Below, piece by piece: positions 11,175 to 21,008 of a stretch of 64,000 bases of DNA (positions within the stretch are counted from its first letter, which is position 1; each line of letters opens with the position of its first letter). The DNA is from an uncultured Oceanospirillales bacterium. Lineage in GTDB: Bacteria > Pseudomonadota > Gammaproteobacteria > Xanthomonadales > SZUA-36. Under the pieces are notes generated by a model. That model did no database searches. It had not been told where the DNA came from and was given only the letters and a program-made list of their open reading frames with translations. The translations under genes were made by a program, and so were the position numbers. Location: the NCBI GenBank assembly GCA_913055655.1, contig CAJXKA010000001.1, positions 124,001 through 188,000 on the forward strand, read 5' to 3'.

Positions 11175-11705
11175 CTAGCCGGCAGGCTTTTCGGTGACGG
11201 GTGGCGTCGCCTCGGCGGTGGCCAGGGTGTCGCACTGTCCCATGCGCATGCCCGGTGGATTCGTGGAGAACGTAAATGGCGCCAGCCGGCTCAGGTCGCG
11301 CATGCCCAGTATGGGGCGGGTGCCTGGACCAAAGACTGCGGCCTCGACGTTTCGAAGTTGACATTCACCCAGGCGAATTTCGGAAAGCCGGTAGACGGGC
11401 ACGACCTTAAGGCTGCCGTCGGCCATGACCCCTTCGAGTTGTTTGACGAACACGGCATCGCCGGTGCGTTCCATGCGCTCCAGCAAGGTCGCGCCGATCG
11501 CGGTATAACCGGATCCCGTGTCGACCAGGAAGTCGACCATGCCGATGCCGGCGACATCGGCTTCAACGTAGAAGGTCCCGGCGGCGATGCCGCGCATGGG
11601 CACGTTGAAGCCGTCCCCGAAAGCGATGGGTGAGACGGCTGCGAACAGCCCGAGTGCACTTGCCAGGGCCGCCGCACGAACCCTGTTATCCAGGAAAAAC
11701 CCCAT
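11175..11705 (-). CDS. Retropepsin-like clan AA aspartic protease, exported
   Basis: A 176-residue protein with an N-terminal hydrophobic signal or anchor (AAALASALGLFAAVSPIAF). A single aspartic-protease lobe follows: catalytic motif FLVDTGSGYTAIGATLLERM, strand region GVMADGSLKVVPVYRLSEI, and the ILGMRDLSRL segment that serves as the second conserved Gly-containing motif in retropepsin folds. One lobe implies dimerisation, as in the bacterial gag-polyprotein-like aspartyl proteases. Substrate is unknown. The tail past residue about 150 is Pro/Thr-rich and probably disordered. Confidence 0.8.
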   Translation of the reverse strand: MGFFLDNRVRAAALASALGLFAAVSPIAFGDGFNVPMRGIAAGTFYVEADVAGIGMVDFLVDTGSGYTAIGATLLERMERTGDAVFVKQLEGVMADGSLKVVPVYRLSEIRLGECQLRNVEAAVFGPGTRPILGMRDLSRLAPFTFSTNPPGMRMGQCDTLATAEATPPVTEKPAG

Positions 11706-11856
11706 ATGTTGACTGGCCCGGGTCGGTCGCGCCGACCCTGTTGGACATTGTTGATGCGTTCAAGCTAACGGATCGCCTGCTCAAAACCAAGCAGGGCGGG
11801 CAGTTTGCCGGATCGGTTCATCGCAAACCCGCCTGGTGTTTACGGTGCGGACAATG

Positions 11857-11886
11857 AAAAGCCGGCCGACATTGCTGCCGGCCGGC
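11857..11886 (-). terminator. Rho-independent terminator after the EF-hand gene
   Basis: Arms GCCGGCCG (11861-11868) and CGGCCGGC (11879-11886) form a perfect 8-bp stem around a 10-base loop. On the minus strand the stem is followed by TTTTCATT. It lies about 80 bases past the EF-hand stop. Confidence 0.7.
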
Positions 11887-11927
11887 AAGTCCGGCAACCC
11901 CATGGGGGAAAGGTGCCGGTGGGCAGA

Positions 11928-11947
11928 GCGCCCGGGTCACCGGGCGC
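11928..11947. other. Perfect GC hairpin just past the EF-hand stop codon
   Basis: GCGCCCGG and CCGGGCGC enclose the tetraloop GTCA, 15 bases downstream of the EF-hand stop. It has no U-tract; it may protect the 3' end or assist the terminator further on. Confidence 0.5.
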
Positions 11948-11962
11948 GGGAGGTTGTCGCGA

Positions 11963-12304
11963 TCAGTAATCGCTCTCGGGCTTGGCTTCCTTCATCTTGT
12001 GCTGGGTGTCGCTCACCGGTTCGAAACGTGCGAACTCGGTACGATCAAGCTCACCGTCCTGGTTGGCGTCCAACTCTGACCACTTCTGCGTCAGGCGATC
12101 GGAAGCCGGTGTATCCGCGGCGTTGCGGAGCTCGGTCTGGCTGACCTTGCCGTTGCGGTCAACGTCAAGCGCCGTGAACGAAGGCTGGTCGGTCATACCC
12201 TTTTCGTGCATGGCGTCCTTGTGCTTGTCACCCCCGGCGACGGCGGTACCGCACAGTGCGGTGGCGGCGATGGCGATGGCTAACTTGTTCATGGTGCGTT
12301 TCAT
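11963..12304 (-). CDS. Exported EF-hand calcium-binding protein
   Basis: A 113-residue protein with a signal peptide (MKRTMNKLAIAIAATALCGTAVAG) and two EF-hand loops, DVDRNGKVSQTE and DANQDGELDRTE, each with acidic residues at loop positions 1, 3, 5 and 12. It is probably a periplasmic calcium-binding or sensor protein. A strong AGGAG site lies 6 bases before the ATG. Upstream on this strand is a sigma-54 promoter candidate at 12390-12405, with a predicted 5' leader of about 75 bases. The divergent neighbour is the BON protein, which has its own sigma-54-like promoter, so the two may be induced together. Confidence 0.88.
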   Translation of the reverse strand: MKRTMNKLAIAIAATALCGTAVAGGDKHKDAMHEKGMTDQPSFTALDVDRNGKVSQTELRNAADTPASDRLTQKWSELDANQDGELDRTEFARFEPVSDTQHKMKEAKPESDY

Positions 12305-12389
12305 GAGTCACTCCTTTAGGGGTTGGTTGCAATGGCCAGGTCACCGGTATGTTGGATGCGCCGGTTCCTGGGCGGTGCGGTAGAAATGA

Positions 12390-12405
12390 TGCAGGGTTCG
12401 TGCCA
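12390..12405 (-). promoter_or_regulatory. Sigma-54 promoter candidate for the EF-hand gene
   Basis: On the minus strand the sequence is TGGCACGAACCCTGCA, preceded by C. Against the consensus YTGGCACGrNNNTTGCW there is one mismatch (C for T in TTGC). GG and GC are exactly 12 bases apart. The predicted start of transcription is near 12379, giving a leader of about 75 bases. Confidence 0.72.
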
Positions 12406-12531
12406 GTTGCCTGCGGCGTCCGGGTGTAAACACGCGCAGGCTCCGGCCAGGCTGGGTTTGCGAGATTGGCGTACCACCGGGTCGAATTTCCGTCGCAATC
12501 GGCCAGTCGCGATGGGCGTGGAATTTCTACA

Positions 12532-12560
12532 CGGCGTCGCGAAATTTTTTCACGACACCG
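12532..12560. promoter_or_regulatory. Imperfect palindrome, candidate enhancer-binding site
   Basis: The left arm CGGCGTCGCGAAA (12532-12544) and right arm TTTCACGACACCG (12548-12560) are complementary at 11 of 13 positions around TTT. Its position, about 160 bases upstream of both sigma-54 candidates, is the usual place for an activator site. The binding protein is not known. Confidence 0.5.
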
Positions 12561-12678
12561 CGAGTCAACCGGTGTACCGACGCCGGGTCGGGGCCGGTAC
12601 GGTGCCCCCATGGAACATCGCGAAAGCGTTGGGGCGCCAGGCTTCAGGGTGAATCCGCATTACCCCTTCGCCGGGCCG

Positions 12679-12694
12679 TGGCACATATCCTGCA
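12679..12694 (+). promoter_or_regulatory. Sigma-54 promoter candidate for the BON gene
   Basis: TGGCACATATCCTGCA has intact GG (12680-12681) and GC (12692-12693) with the obligatory 12-base register, and the same CTGC variant of TTGC as the divergent promoter. The predicted start is near 12705, about 42 bases before the ATG. Confidence 0.65.
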
Positions 12695-12746
12695 TCTACC
12701 TCCGCACAGCCGGGCTGACTGCCGGCGCAACCATTGGAGTGATGAA

Positions 12747-13313
12747 ATGAAACGTAACGCCATTTACATGATGATGAGCGCCGCACTGGCGGCTTCCCTG
12801 TCCATGCCGGCGATCGCCGACGAGACGCGCACCGAGAACCAGGCCGACCGCACCGCGGGCCAGGTGATCGATGACATGAGCATCGCCACCCGGACCAAGG
12901 CGGCCCTGGCCGCCGATGGCGTGACCGACGCCATCAAGATTGATGTCGAGGTTGACCGCGATGTCGTGCAGCTGAATGGTTTCGTCGACACCGAGGAAGA
13001 GCGCCAGCAGGCCGAACGTATCGCCGCCAACATTGAGGGCGTCGCCGAGGTGAAGAACAACCTGGAACTGCAGCCGCATGACCGCAGCACCGGCGAATAC
13101 ATCGACGACAAGATGCTGGTGGCAAAGGTAAAAACTGCCCTGGCGGATGATCCGAAGGTCGAGTCCCTGACCATCGATATCGAGTCTGACCACGGTGTCG
13201 TCAGCCTGGGCGGCCATGTTGATACCGACGTTGAACGCCAGGCGGCGCTGAATTCGGCCGCGAAGGTGGCCGGCGTGGTCCGGGTAATCGACAACCTGGA
13301 CGTGCGCTCGTAA
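12747..13313 (+). CDS. Periplasmic BON-domain protein (OsmY-like)
   Basis: An 188-residue protein with a signal peptide (MKRNAIYMMMSAALAASLSMPAIA) and two BON domains: IATRTKAALAADGVTD to NIEGVAEVKNNLEL, and MLVAKVKTALADDPKVES to KVAGVVRVIDNLDV. Each has the central conserved Gly (LNGFVDT, LGGHVDT). OsmY-type proteins bind envelope lipids or surfaces and act under osmotic or envelope stress; the role here is inferred. The ATG at 12747 follows GGAGTG; the frame is open to 12678, but the signal peptide sets the start. It is preceded by a sigma-54 candidate and followed by a strong terminator. Confidence 0.9.
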   Translation: MKRNAIYMMMSAALAASLSMPAIADETRTENQADRTAGQVIDDMSIATRTKAALAADGVTDAIKIDVEVDRDVVQLNGFVDTEEERQQAERIAANIEGVAEVKNNLELQPHDRSTGEYIDDKMLVAKVKTALADDPKVESLTIDIESDHGVVSLGGHVDTDVERQAALNSAAKVAGVVRVIDNLDVRS

Positions 13314-13340
13314 CTCGAACGCGCACCTGCGAAACCAAAA

Positions 13341-13365
13341 GAGGGCCGCGAGGCCCTCTTTTTTT
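13341..13365 (+). terminator. Rho-independent terminator between BON gene and receiver gene
   Basis: GAGGGCC (13341-13347) and GGCCCTC (13352-13358) form a 7-bp stem around GCGA, followed by seven T. The minus strand also has TTTTGG after the stem, so it probably serves the convergent receiver gene too. Confidence 0.88.
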
Positions 13366-13395
13366 ATGTCTGAAAAATGCGCCGGGAAATCAGCG

Positions 13396-13800
13396 TCAGT
13401 GATGGGTCGTCGGGATCTCGCCGATCAGTTGCGCCAGTCGCGACAGCGAAACAGGTTTGCGCAGGAATCGGAAGACTTCGATGTCATTCGCGCTCCGGCG
13501 CAGCTGGTTCAGTGAATTGCCGGTGACGAAGATCACCTGAACGTCGTTCTCGGACTGCAGCTGGCGGGCGACATCGACACCGTCCCGGGTATCGCCCAGG
13601 TCCCAGTCGCTGACCAGGATGTCGGGGTGAAAGTCCGCGGCGATTTCAGTCGCCTCGGCCGCAGTCCCCGCGCAGGCGACTTCGTAACCGGAGAAATCCA
13701 GGAACTCTTTCAGGGCCGAACGTGCGGTGGCGTTATCCTCCACCACCAGCACCCTTGCGGCTGATTGTTGTCGGTTCACCTGTGCCATTGTTTGCCTCAC
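13396..13800 (-). CDS. Receiver-only response regulator
   Basis: A 134-residue protein consisting of a single REC domain: acidic pair in VLVVEDNATARSAL (Glu21/Asp22), phospho-acceptor Asp65 in ILVSDWDLGD, the Thr of VIFVTGN and the Lys of RFLRKPVS. There is no output domain, so it may compete for phosphate or act by protein contact, in the manner of CheY or Spo0F. It lies 75 bases downstream of the sigma-54 activator on the same strand, and that gap holds a sigma-54-like sequence (13853-13868). A second ATG four codons in is possible. Confidence 0.9.
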   Translation of the reverse strand: MRQTMAQVNRQQSAARVLVVEDNATARSALKEFLDFSGYEVACAGTAAEATEIAADFHPDILVSDWDLGDTRDGVDVARQLQSENDVQVIFVTGNSLNQLRRSANDIEVFRFLRKPVSLSRLAQLIGEIPTTHH

Positions 13801-13852
13801 CCGACTGCGCGAGTGTTCTTCAGTTTACCCCCTCACTTCCTGTCGTAAAGGA

Positions 13853-13868
13853 TGCAAATTTCATGCCG
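13853..13868 (-). promoter_or_regulatory. Possible sigma-54 promoter for the receiver-only gene
   Basis: On the minus strand the sequence is CGGCATGAAATTTGCA. The -12 half is perfect (TTGCA) and GG/GC register is 12 bases, but the -24 half differs at two positions (C for T, T for C). The predicted start is near 13842, about 42 bases before the gene. Confidence 0.45.
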
Positions 13869-13875
13869 CAAAGTT

Positions 13876-15192
13876 TCAGTCGGCGTCATCCTCTTCCGTT
13901 TCGTAGGTCTTCAGCCGGTTGTAGAGGGTCTTCAGGCTGACGCCCAGCATCGCGGCCGCCTCGGTCTTGTTGCCGTCCACCTGCTCAAGTGTCGCCATGA
14001 TCAGTTCCTTCTCGACCTCGGCGATGGAGCGCCCGGCGTGAATGCCGTCCATGGCCGGCGCCACGCTGTCGTCGATGGATTCCGGCACATTGACGACGTC
14101 ATCCTCGGCCATGATCCAGGCGCGCTGGACCACGTGCTTAAGTTCGCGAACGTTGCCCGGCCAGCCATGGTGCTCCAGGTGTTTCAGTGATTCCGGTGAA
14201 AAGCAGCGCGAGGTGTCGTGCTTGTCATTCAGGTCGTCCAGGAAACGATTGGCGAGCAGGGTGATATCGCCCCGGCGCAGGCGCAGCGGCGGCAGCTCGA
14301 CCGGGAAAACACTGAGACGGAAATACAGGTCTTCGCGCAGCTGCCCGTCCTTGACGGCCTGTTGCGGTGGCCGGTTGGTGGCGGCGACAAGCCGGGCATT
14401 GACCGGCTTCTCTTTCTGCGCGCCCAGTCGCAGCACCATGCCCGTTTCCAGCACCCGCAGCAGGTGTGTCTGCATTTCGATGGGCATTTCGGTAATTTCG
14501 TCCAGGAACAGGGTGCCATCCTGGGCCTGCTCAAAGAAACCCGCGTGCGCGGCGTCGGCGCCGGTGAAGCTGCCTTTCTCATGCCCGAACAGCTGGCTGG
14601 AGATCAGGTCCTTGTTGAGTCCGCCGCAGTTGACCGGGATGAACCGGCCCTCGCGGCCGCTTTCGGCGTGGATCATGCGCGCCACCAGTTCCTTGCCGGT
14701 GCCGCTTTCGCCGTGGATGAATACTGTGCTGTCGGTGGGTGCGACCTTGCGGATCTTGGCGTAGACATCCTGCATGGCCGTCGATTCGCCCACCAGCAGG
14801 CCGTATTCGCCTTCGTGGTCATCGTCGGTTCCCGGGTCGGCATCGGGCAGCCCTTCCAGCAGTTCCGCCAGCTGGTCGGGGCCGATGGGCTTTTTCATGT
14901 AGCTGACCGACTTGCCGGCCAGGCCACCGATGAGTTGCTTGACGCCGGAGTGGCCGGTCATGATGACGATACGGCGCGGCGTCTGGTTTTCGAAATGGTC
15001 GAACAGTTCAAGCCCGCTGCCGTCGGGCAACATCAGGTCGAGCAAAACGATATCTGGCGTGACTTCGGCCAGGTGTTTACGCGCGGCCGCGAGATCATGG
15101 GCGACCCGGGCGTCGTGGCCCTCGGCTTCCAGGTACTCCGCGATGCTGTCAGCGAACGCGGTTTCGTCGTCAATCACCAGGATGGTCGGCAT
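13876..15192 (-). CDS. NtrC-family sigma-54-dependent response regulator
   Basis: A 438-residue activator. REC domain at 1-120 (acidic pair Asp8/Asp9, phospho-acceptor Asp52 in LLDLMLPDGSG, Lys in SYMKKPIG). AAA+ domain with Walker A GESGTGKE, the sigma-54 contact loop GSFTGAD (a Ser variant of GAFTGA), Walker B GTLFLDEITEMP, and GWPGNVRELKHVVQRAW. Fis-type HTH NKTEAAAMLGVSLKTLYNRLK at the C-terminus. I start it at MPTILVIDDE (15192); an in-frame ATG at 15243 adds 17 atypical residues. A histidine kinase is divergent, and sigma-54-like promoters lie in front of three nearby genes, which are its most likely targets. Confidence 0.95.
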   Translation of the reverse strand: MPTILVIDDETAFADSIAEYLEAEGHDARVAHDLAAARKHLAEVTPDIVLLDLMLPDGSGLELFDHFENQTPRRIVIMTGHSGVKQLIGGLAGKSVSYMKKPIGPDQLAELLEGLPDADPGTDDDHEGEYGLLVGESTAMQDVYAKIRKVAPTDSTVFIHGESGTGKELVARMIHAESGREGRFIPVNCGGLNKDLISSQLFGHEKGSFTGADAAHAGFFEQAQDGTLFLDEITEMPIEMQTHLLRVLETGMVLRLGAQKEKPVNARLVAATNRPPQQAVKDGQLREDLYFRLSVFPVELPPLRLRRGDITLLANRFLDDLNDKHDTSRCFSPESLKHLEHHGWPGNVRELKHVVQRAWIMAEDDVVNVPESIDDSVAPAMDGIHAGRSIAEVEKELIMATLEQVDGNKTEAAAMLGVSLKTLYNRLKTYETEEDDAD

Positions 15193-15271
15193 TGTGTGTC
15201 GGGGTTCCCCGTCCTTCAAGGGCGCACCATTGCGCGCCGTCATGTTAACGCATTCAACGTGCGCGATTCCC

Positions 15272-15277
15272 TATAAT
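15272..15277 (+). promoter_or_regulatory. Putative -10 box for the histidine kinase gene
   Basis: A perfect TATAAT lies 33 bases before the TTG start, in the gap between the divergent regulator and kinase. No clear -35 hexamer is found at standard spacing. Confidence 0.45.
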
Positions 15278-15309
15278 GCGGGCTGTCCGCCCCCGGGAGA
15301 TTTCCAACC

Positions 15310-16932
15310 TTGCTGACCCGAGTTGTCCTGCCTGTGATCGTCACGACGGTGGTGGCCGTCGGTACCGTGCAGATGTGGCGTGCGCTACAGGGCTACGAGC
15401 ACGAGCAGGTGGAGCGGATCGTGACACTGGAGTCGTGGTCGACGCGAAGTCACCTGGCGCGGACCACCGAGGCCATGCTGGACGCCTTGCGCAACAACCT
15501 GGCGTTCTGGGATGCGGTCAGCAATATGCCGCGTGACCAGTGGCCAAGCGGCGAGCACCTGGAATCGGCCAATTACCGCGGGATTGACCTGATCCTGTAC
15601 GAGGCGCCGGCAAAGGGTGTGCGGGTGCTGCATTCCGAACAGCACCCCGGTTACGCCTACCAGCCCACCGATGCCGAATGGGCGCGATACGCGGCCCTGG
15701 CGAAACGCCTGCGCGAGCAGGACACCAGCACGATGATGGGGCCGTATGCCTACGCCGACGGCGACCTCTACCTGGAGGTCTACCTGGTGGACGGGCAGGG
15801 CGATGATCGCCACGGCATTGCGGCGGTGGTCGACGCCGACGTGGCCATCGGCCATATCCTGCTGGACGAGGCGCCGAGTTACGCGGTCGACGTGTACTGG
15901 GGCAACCGGGCCCTGATCCAGGGCGAAGGTGCGGCGCGTGAAATTCCGCCCGGCTGGCAGCAGGAAGGCCAGATCCGGAACTCGCTCGGCGCCGTCTGGC
16001 GGGTGGTGCACCGGCCGACAACGGAAACCGTACAGGCCATGGCGTCCACGGCCACCGACGCGGTGCTGCTGCTGGGCCTGATCATCGCCGTGCTGATGGG
16101 GTTCCTGACATACGAGAGCGCCCGCGCGCGCCGGCGCGCCAGCAAGGCCGAGGCCGCCGAACGCCAGCTCGCCGCGCTGAACCGCGACCTGGAAGCCATC
16201 ATCGCCCGGCGCACGCGATCACTGGAGGACCGCACCGCGGACCTGCAGACCATCACCGACTCCGTCGCGCACGACCTGCGCAACCCGTTGAACGCCATTT
16301 CCATGAGCGCGCAGCTGCTGGAGTCCAGGCTGGACAGGGAGGACGACGAGCAGAGCCTGCGCGTGGTGCGCCGGATTCACCCCTGCGTGTCGCAGATGGC
16401 GACCATCGTCGACCGCCTGTCCGGGCTGTCGGTGCTGGCGCATGAGACCTTCGAGCGTGAAACCCTGGACATGCGCGACCTGTTCGAGGACGTGTTCGAA
16501 CCGCTGCTGGCCACCGATACCTACGGCCCGGTGGCATTCAGTATTGTGGACGACCTGCCGGACGCCCACGCCGACGAGTTGCTGGTGCGGATGCTGGTGA
16601 CGAACCTGCTGAGCAATGCGCTGAAGTACACCCGCGACACCGAAAACCGGCGCATCGACGTGCTGTACGAGGAGATTGATGGGGTCACGGTTTACAAGGT
16701 GGGGGACAACGGCATCGGCTTTGATAATGACACCGCGGACGAGTTGTTCGCCGCGTTCCAGCGGGGGTCAGGCAGCGAGCAGTTCGATGGCACCGGGCTG
16801 GGGCTGACGATTGTCGCGCGCGTGGTCGAGCGCCACGGCGGGCGCGTGTGGGCCGAGGGAGAGCCCGGCAATGGCGCCTGCTTCCAGTTCACACTGGAGC
16901 CGGGCAAAGGGCCGGAAGAACCCTGCGACTAG
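15310..16932 (+). CDS. Membrane sensor histidine kinase
   Basis: A 540-residue kinase. Membrane helix at about 7-20, a periplasmic sensor domain of about 220 residues (CHASE4-like in outline: NNLAFWDAVSNMP, GIDLILYEAPAKGVRVLH), second helix at about 250-268 (AVLLLGLIIAVLMGFLTY), a coiled linker, DHp domain with phospho-acceptor His321 in SVAHDLRNPLNAISMSAQLL, then an ATPase domain with N box NLLSNALKYT, G1 VGDNGIGFD and G2 GTGLGLTIV. The start is TTG preceded by CGGGAGA. Its divergent arrangement with the sigma-54 response regulator suggests they form a pair. The signal sensed is unknown. Confidence 0.92.
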   Translation: MLTRVVLPVIVTTVVAVGTVQMWRALQGYEHEQVERIVTLESWSTRSHLARTTEAMLDALRNNLAFWDAVSNMPRDQWPSGEHLESANYRGIDLILYEAPAKGVRVLHSEQHPGYAYQPTDAEWARYAALAKRLREQDTSTMMGPYAYADGDLYLEVYLVDGQGDDRHGIAAVVDADVAIGHILLDEAPSYAVDVYWGNRALIQGEGAAREIPPGWQQEGQIRNSLGAVWRVVHRPTTETVQAMASTATDAVLLLGLIIAVLMGFLTYESARARRRASKAEAAERQLAALNRDLEAIIARRTRSLEDRTADLQTITDSVAHDLRNPLNAISMSAQLLESRLDREDDEQSLRVVRRIHPCVSQMATIVDRLSGLSVLAHETFERETLDMRDLFEDVFEPLLATDTYGPVAFSIVDDLPDAHADELLVRMLVTNLLSNALKYTRDTENRRIDVLYEEIDGVTVYKVGDNGIGFDNDTADELFAAFQRGSGSEQFDGTGLGLTIVARVVERHGGRVWAEGEPGNGACFQFTLEPGKGPEEPCD

Positions 16933-16950
16933 TCGCGGGCGGGTGTTGGT

Positions 16951-17133
16951 TCAGTGCGTGGCGGTTCGCTCGTCGCGCATCTTGCGGTCAATGGCGTGGA
17001 CCGTGCGTTGAATCCGGAAACGGATGTCTTCGAGCTGTTCGTGCTCGGTCACGACGTGCGCGTTGCGTTCCATGTTAAGTGAATCGACCAGGGCCGCGCG
17101 TAGCTCGCGCAGCTCGGATTGTTGCTGGTTCAT
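16951..17133 (-). CDS. Small helical hypothetical protein, 60 residues
   Basis: A short, charged, fully helical-looking protein (MNQQQSELRELRAALVDSLN to RIQRTVHAIDRKMRDE) without signal peptide or membrane segment. A GGGAG site 8 bases before the ATG at 17133 supports this start over the longer open frame from 17226. It lies between the histidine kinase and the divergent clpB gene. I do not recognise it. Confidence 0.55.
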   Translation of the reverse strand: MNQQQSELRELRAALVDSLNMERNAHVVTEHEQLEDIRFRIQRTVHAIDRKMRDERTATH

Positions 17134-17201
17134 GGCGTTTACTCCCGGGGGTGTAATTCCAGTATAGACAATGCGCCAATGTTTGCACCACCTTTCAAGC
17201 G

Positions 17202-17230
17202 CTTGATTCGCCACCCGAAAGCCCACATCT
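17202..17230 (+). promoter_or_regulatory. Sigma-32 heat-shock promoter for clpB
   Basis: CTTGATT (17202-17208; consensus CTTGAAA) and CCACATCT (17223-17230; consensus CCCCATnT) are separated by 14 bases, within the normal range. It lies 53 bases before the clpB ATG. Confidence 0.7.
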
Positions 17231-17283
17231 AACGTTCATCTGCGGCTTCTTCGCCGCCATTGAATTCAGAGGGTTTCAATCAC

Positions 17284-19850
<2,567 letters not shown>

Positions 19851-19854
<4 letters not shown>

Positions 19855-20384
19855 GGCCCGTTAACCCGGCCCGTACCCCGGCGTTTTTGCCAGACGGCGA
19901 AGACGCCGGCGGCCACGGCGCTCTTGGCCACCGCACCCGGCAGGAAGGGCAAAAGGCCGTGCGCGATGGCGTCGCCCCAGCCCAGCGTGATGGCCAGCAC
20001 CGGAACGCCGAAGGCGAAGACCGCGGCGTGACCCGCGAGTCCTGCGAGTAGCGGCCAGAGGAAGGCGCCGCGCCGGCCCAGCCAGCCGATGATGAAGGCG
20101 GCCGGGATAAAGCCGATGACGTAACCTGCCGTGAGCGACTGGAAAAAGGCCGCGCCGCCCAGGCGCTCGCCACCGGCCAGCACCGGCAGGCCCAGCAGCA
20201 CCATCAACAGGTAGAGCCCCGCGCCGGCGGCGGCCAGCCGGGGCCCGGCGAACAGGCCGGCCAGCGCCACCGCCAGGGTCTGGCCGGTGGTCGGCACCGG
20301 CACCATGGGGATGCTCAGATGGGCACCGGCGGTGATGGCCGCAGCGCATGCCACGGCCACCAGCACCTTGCGGGTCAGGTTCAA
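19851..20384 (-). CDS. bioY: Biotin transporter substrate-binding subunit BioY
   Basis: Membrane S component for biotin uptake, 177 residues and about six hydrophobic helices. Family signatures are [26 protein letters not shown] and the glycine-rich [17 protein letters not shown], followed by [21 protein letters not shown]. No bioM/bioN energising genes are adjacent, so it either borrows a shared ECF module or works alone, as reported for some solitary BioY proteins. The start is a TTG overlapping the azurin stop (TTGA), so translation is probably coupled to azurin. Confidence 0.92.
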
Positions 20385-20836
20385 ACCAGCTTGAACGCGC
20401 CCTTCATCACGGCCCAGTGCCCGGGAAACGAGCAGAAGAACGTGTAGTCACCGGCCGGGTCGAGGCCGGTGATGTCGAAGGTCATGGACGTGGATTCGCC
20501 CCCGCCGATCAGCGAAGTGTGGGCGATGATCCGGTCGTCACCGGCCGGCAGGTAGTCGCCGTCCACACCCGCGCCGATGCCTGCCTGCGCCACGGGGTTG
20601 AAGTCCGCCGTCGTGGTCAGGACCCAGTTGTGGCCCATCGAGGCCTTGGGCAGCGAACCGGTGTGCTTCAGGTTGATGGTCACCTCGGCACAGTCTTTCG
20701 AGACTTCCATGGTGCCGCCAATGCTGAACTGCAGGTTGTCGCCAACCTCGATGTCGAATTCGCACTGGGCGAAGGCTGTCGGGGCGATCGCCAGGGCAGC
20801 GAGGGCGAGGCATAGCGTCAAGAGTGTGCGCTTCAT
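20381..20836 (-). CDS. Azurin, periplasmic blue copper protein
   Basis: Type I copper electron carrier of 151 residues with a signal peptide (MKRTLLTLCLALAALAIAPTAFA). The copper ligands are all present: Gly68/His69 in SMGHNWV, then Cys135, His140 and Met144 in FFCSFPGHWAVMKG. Cys25 and Cys49 would form the conserved disulfide. The ATG at 20836 is chosen because the longer open frame (to 20959) adds 41 residues before the signal peptide. It is the first gene of a two-gene unit with bioY. The partner oxidase or reductase is not in the window. Confidence 0.95.
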   Translation of the reverse strand: MKRTLLTLCLALAALAIAPTAFAQCEFDIEVGDNLQFSIGGTMEVSKDCAEVTINLKHTGSLPKASMGHNWVLTTTADFNPVAQAGIGAGVDGDYLPAGDDRIIAHTSLIGGGESTSMTFDITGLDPAGDYTFFCSFPGHWAVMKGAFKLV

Positions 20837-20964
20837 GATGTGACTCCTGTGGATGACTTTGGGAATTCGGGTCGAAATGATATCAACAAGGCAGTCTCCA
20901 GGCGCGCAGAACTGCCGGTCAACTTTGCTACCATCGCGCCCTCGTAGTTTACCTGTCAAGCCTT

Positions 20965-20983
20965 AATGAGTACCATTCTCATT
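20965..20983 (+). promoter_or_regulatory. Fur box before the iron transport operon
   Basis: AATGAGTACCATTCTCATT is a near-perfect Fur operator: the AATGAG and CTCATT arms are inverted copies around seven bases. It ends 25 bases before the ATG at 21009, so iron-bound Fur should repress the operon at 21009-25395. The azurin gene reads away from it, about 130 bases off. Confidence 0.85.
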
Positions 20984-21008
20984 TAAGCAGAATACAACGG
21001 ATTCCGAC

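Larger units (their letters stand above)
12305..12746. other. 442-base divergent regulatory gap
   Basis: No gene is visible here. The gap separates the EF-hand gene (minus) from the BON gene (plus). It holds two outward-facing sigma-54-type promoters and a central 29-bp imperfect palindrome, listed separately. The spacing is nearly symmetric: the palindrome centre at 12546 lies about 167 and 159 bases upstream of the two predicted transcription starts. Confidence 0.7.

Noticed and set aside
20837-20900. FNR-type site before azurin (TTGATATCA-like)
   Set aside because: The arms do not keep the TTGAT-N4-ATCAA spacing.
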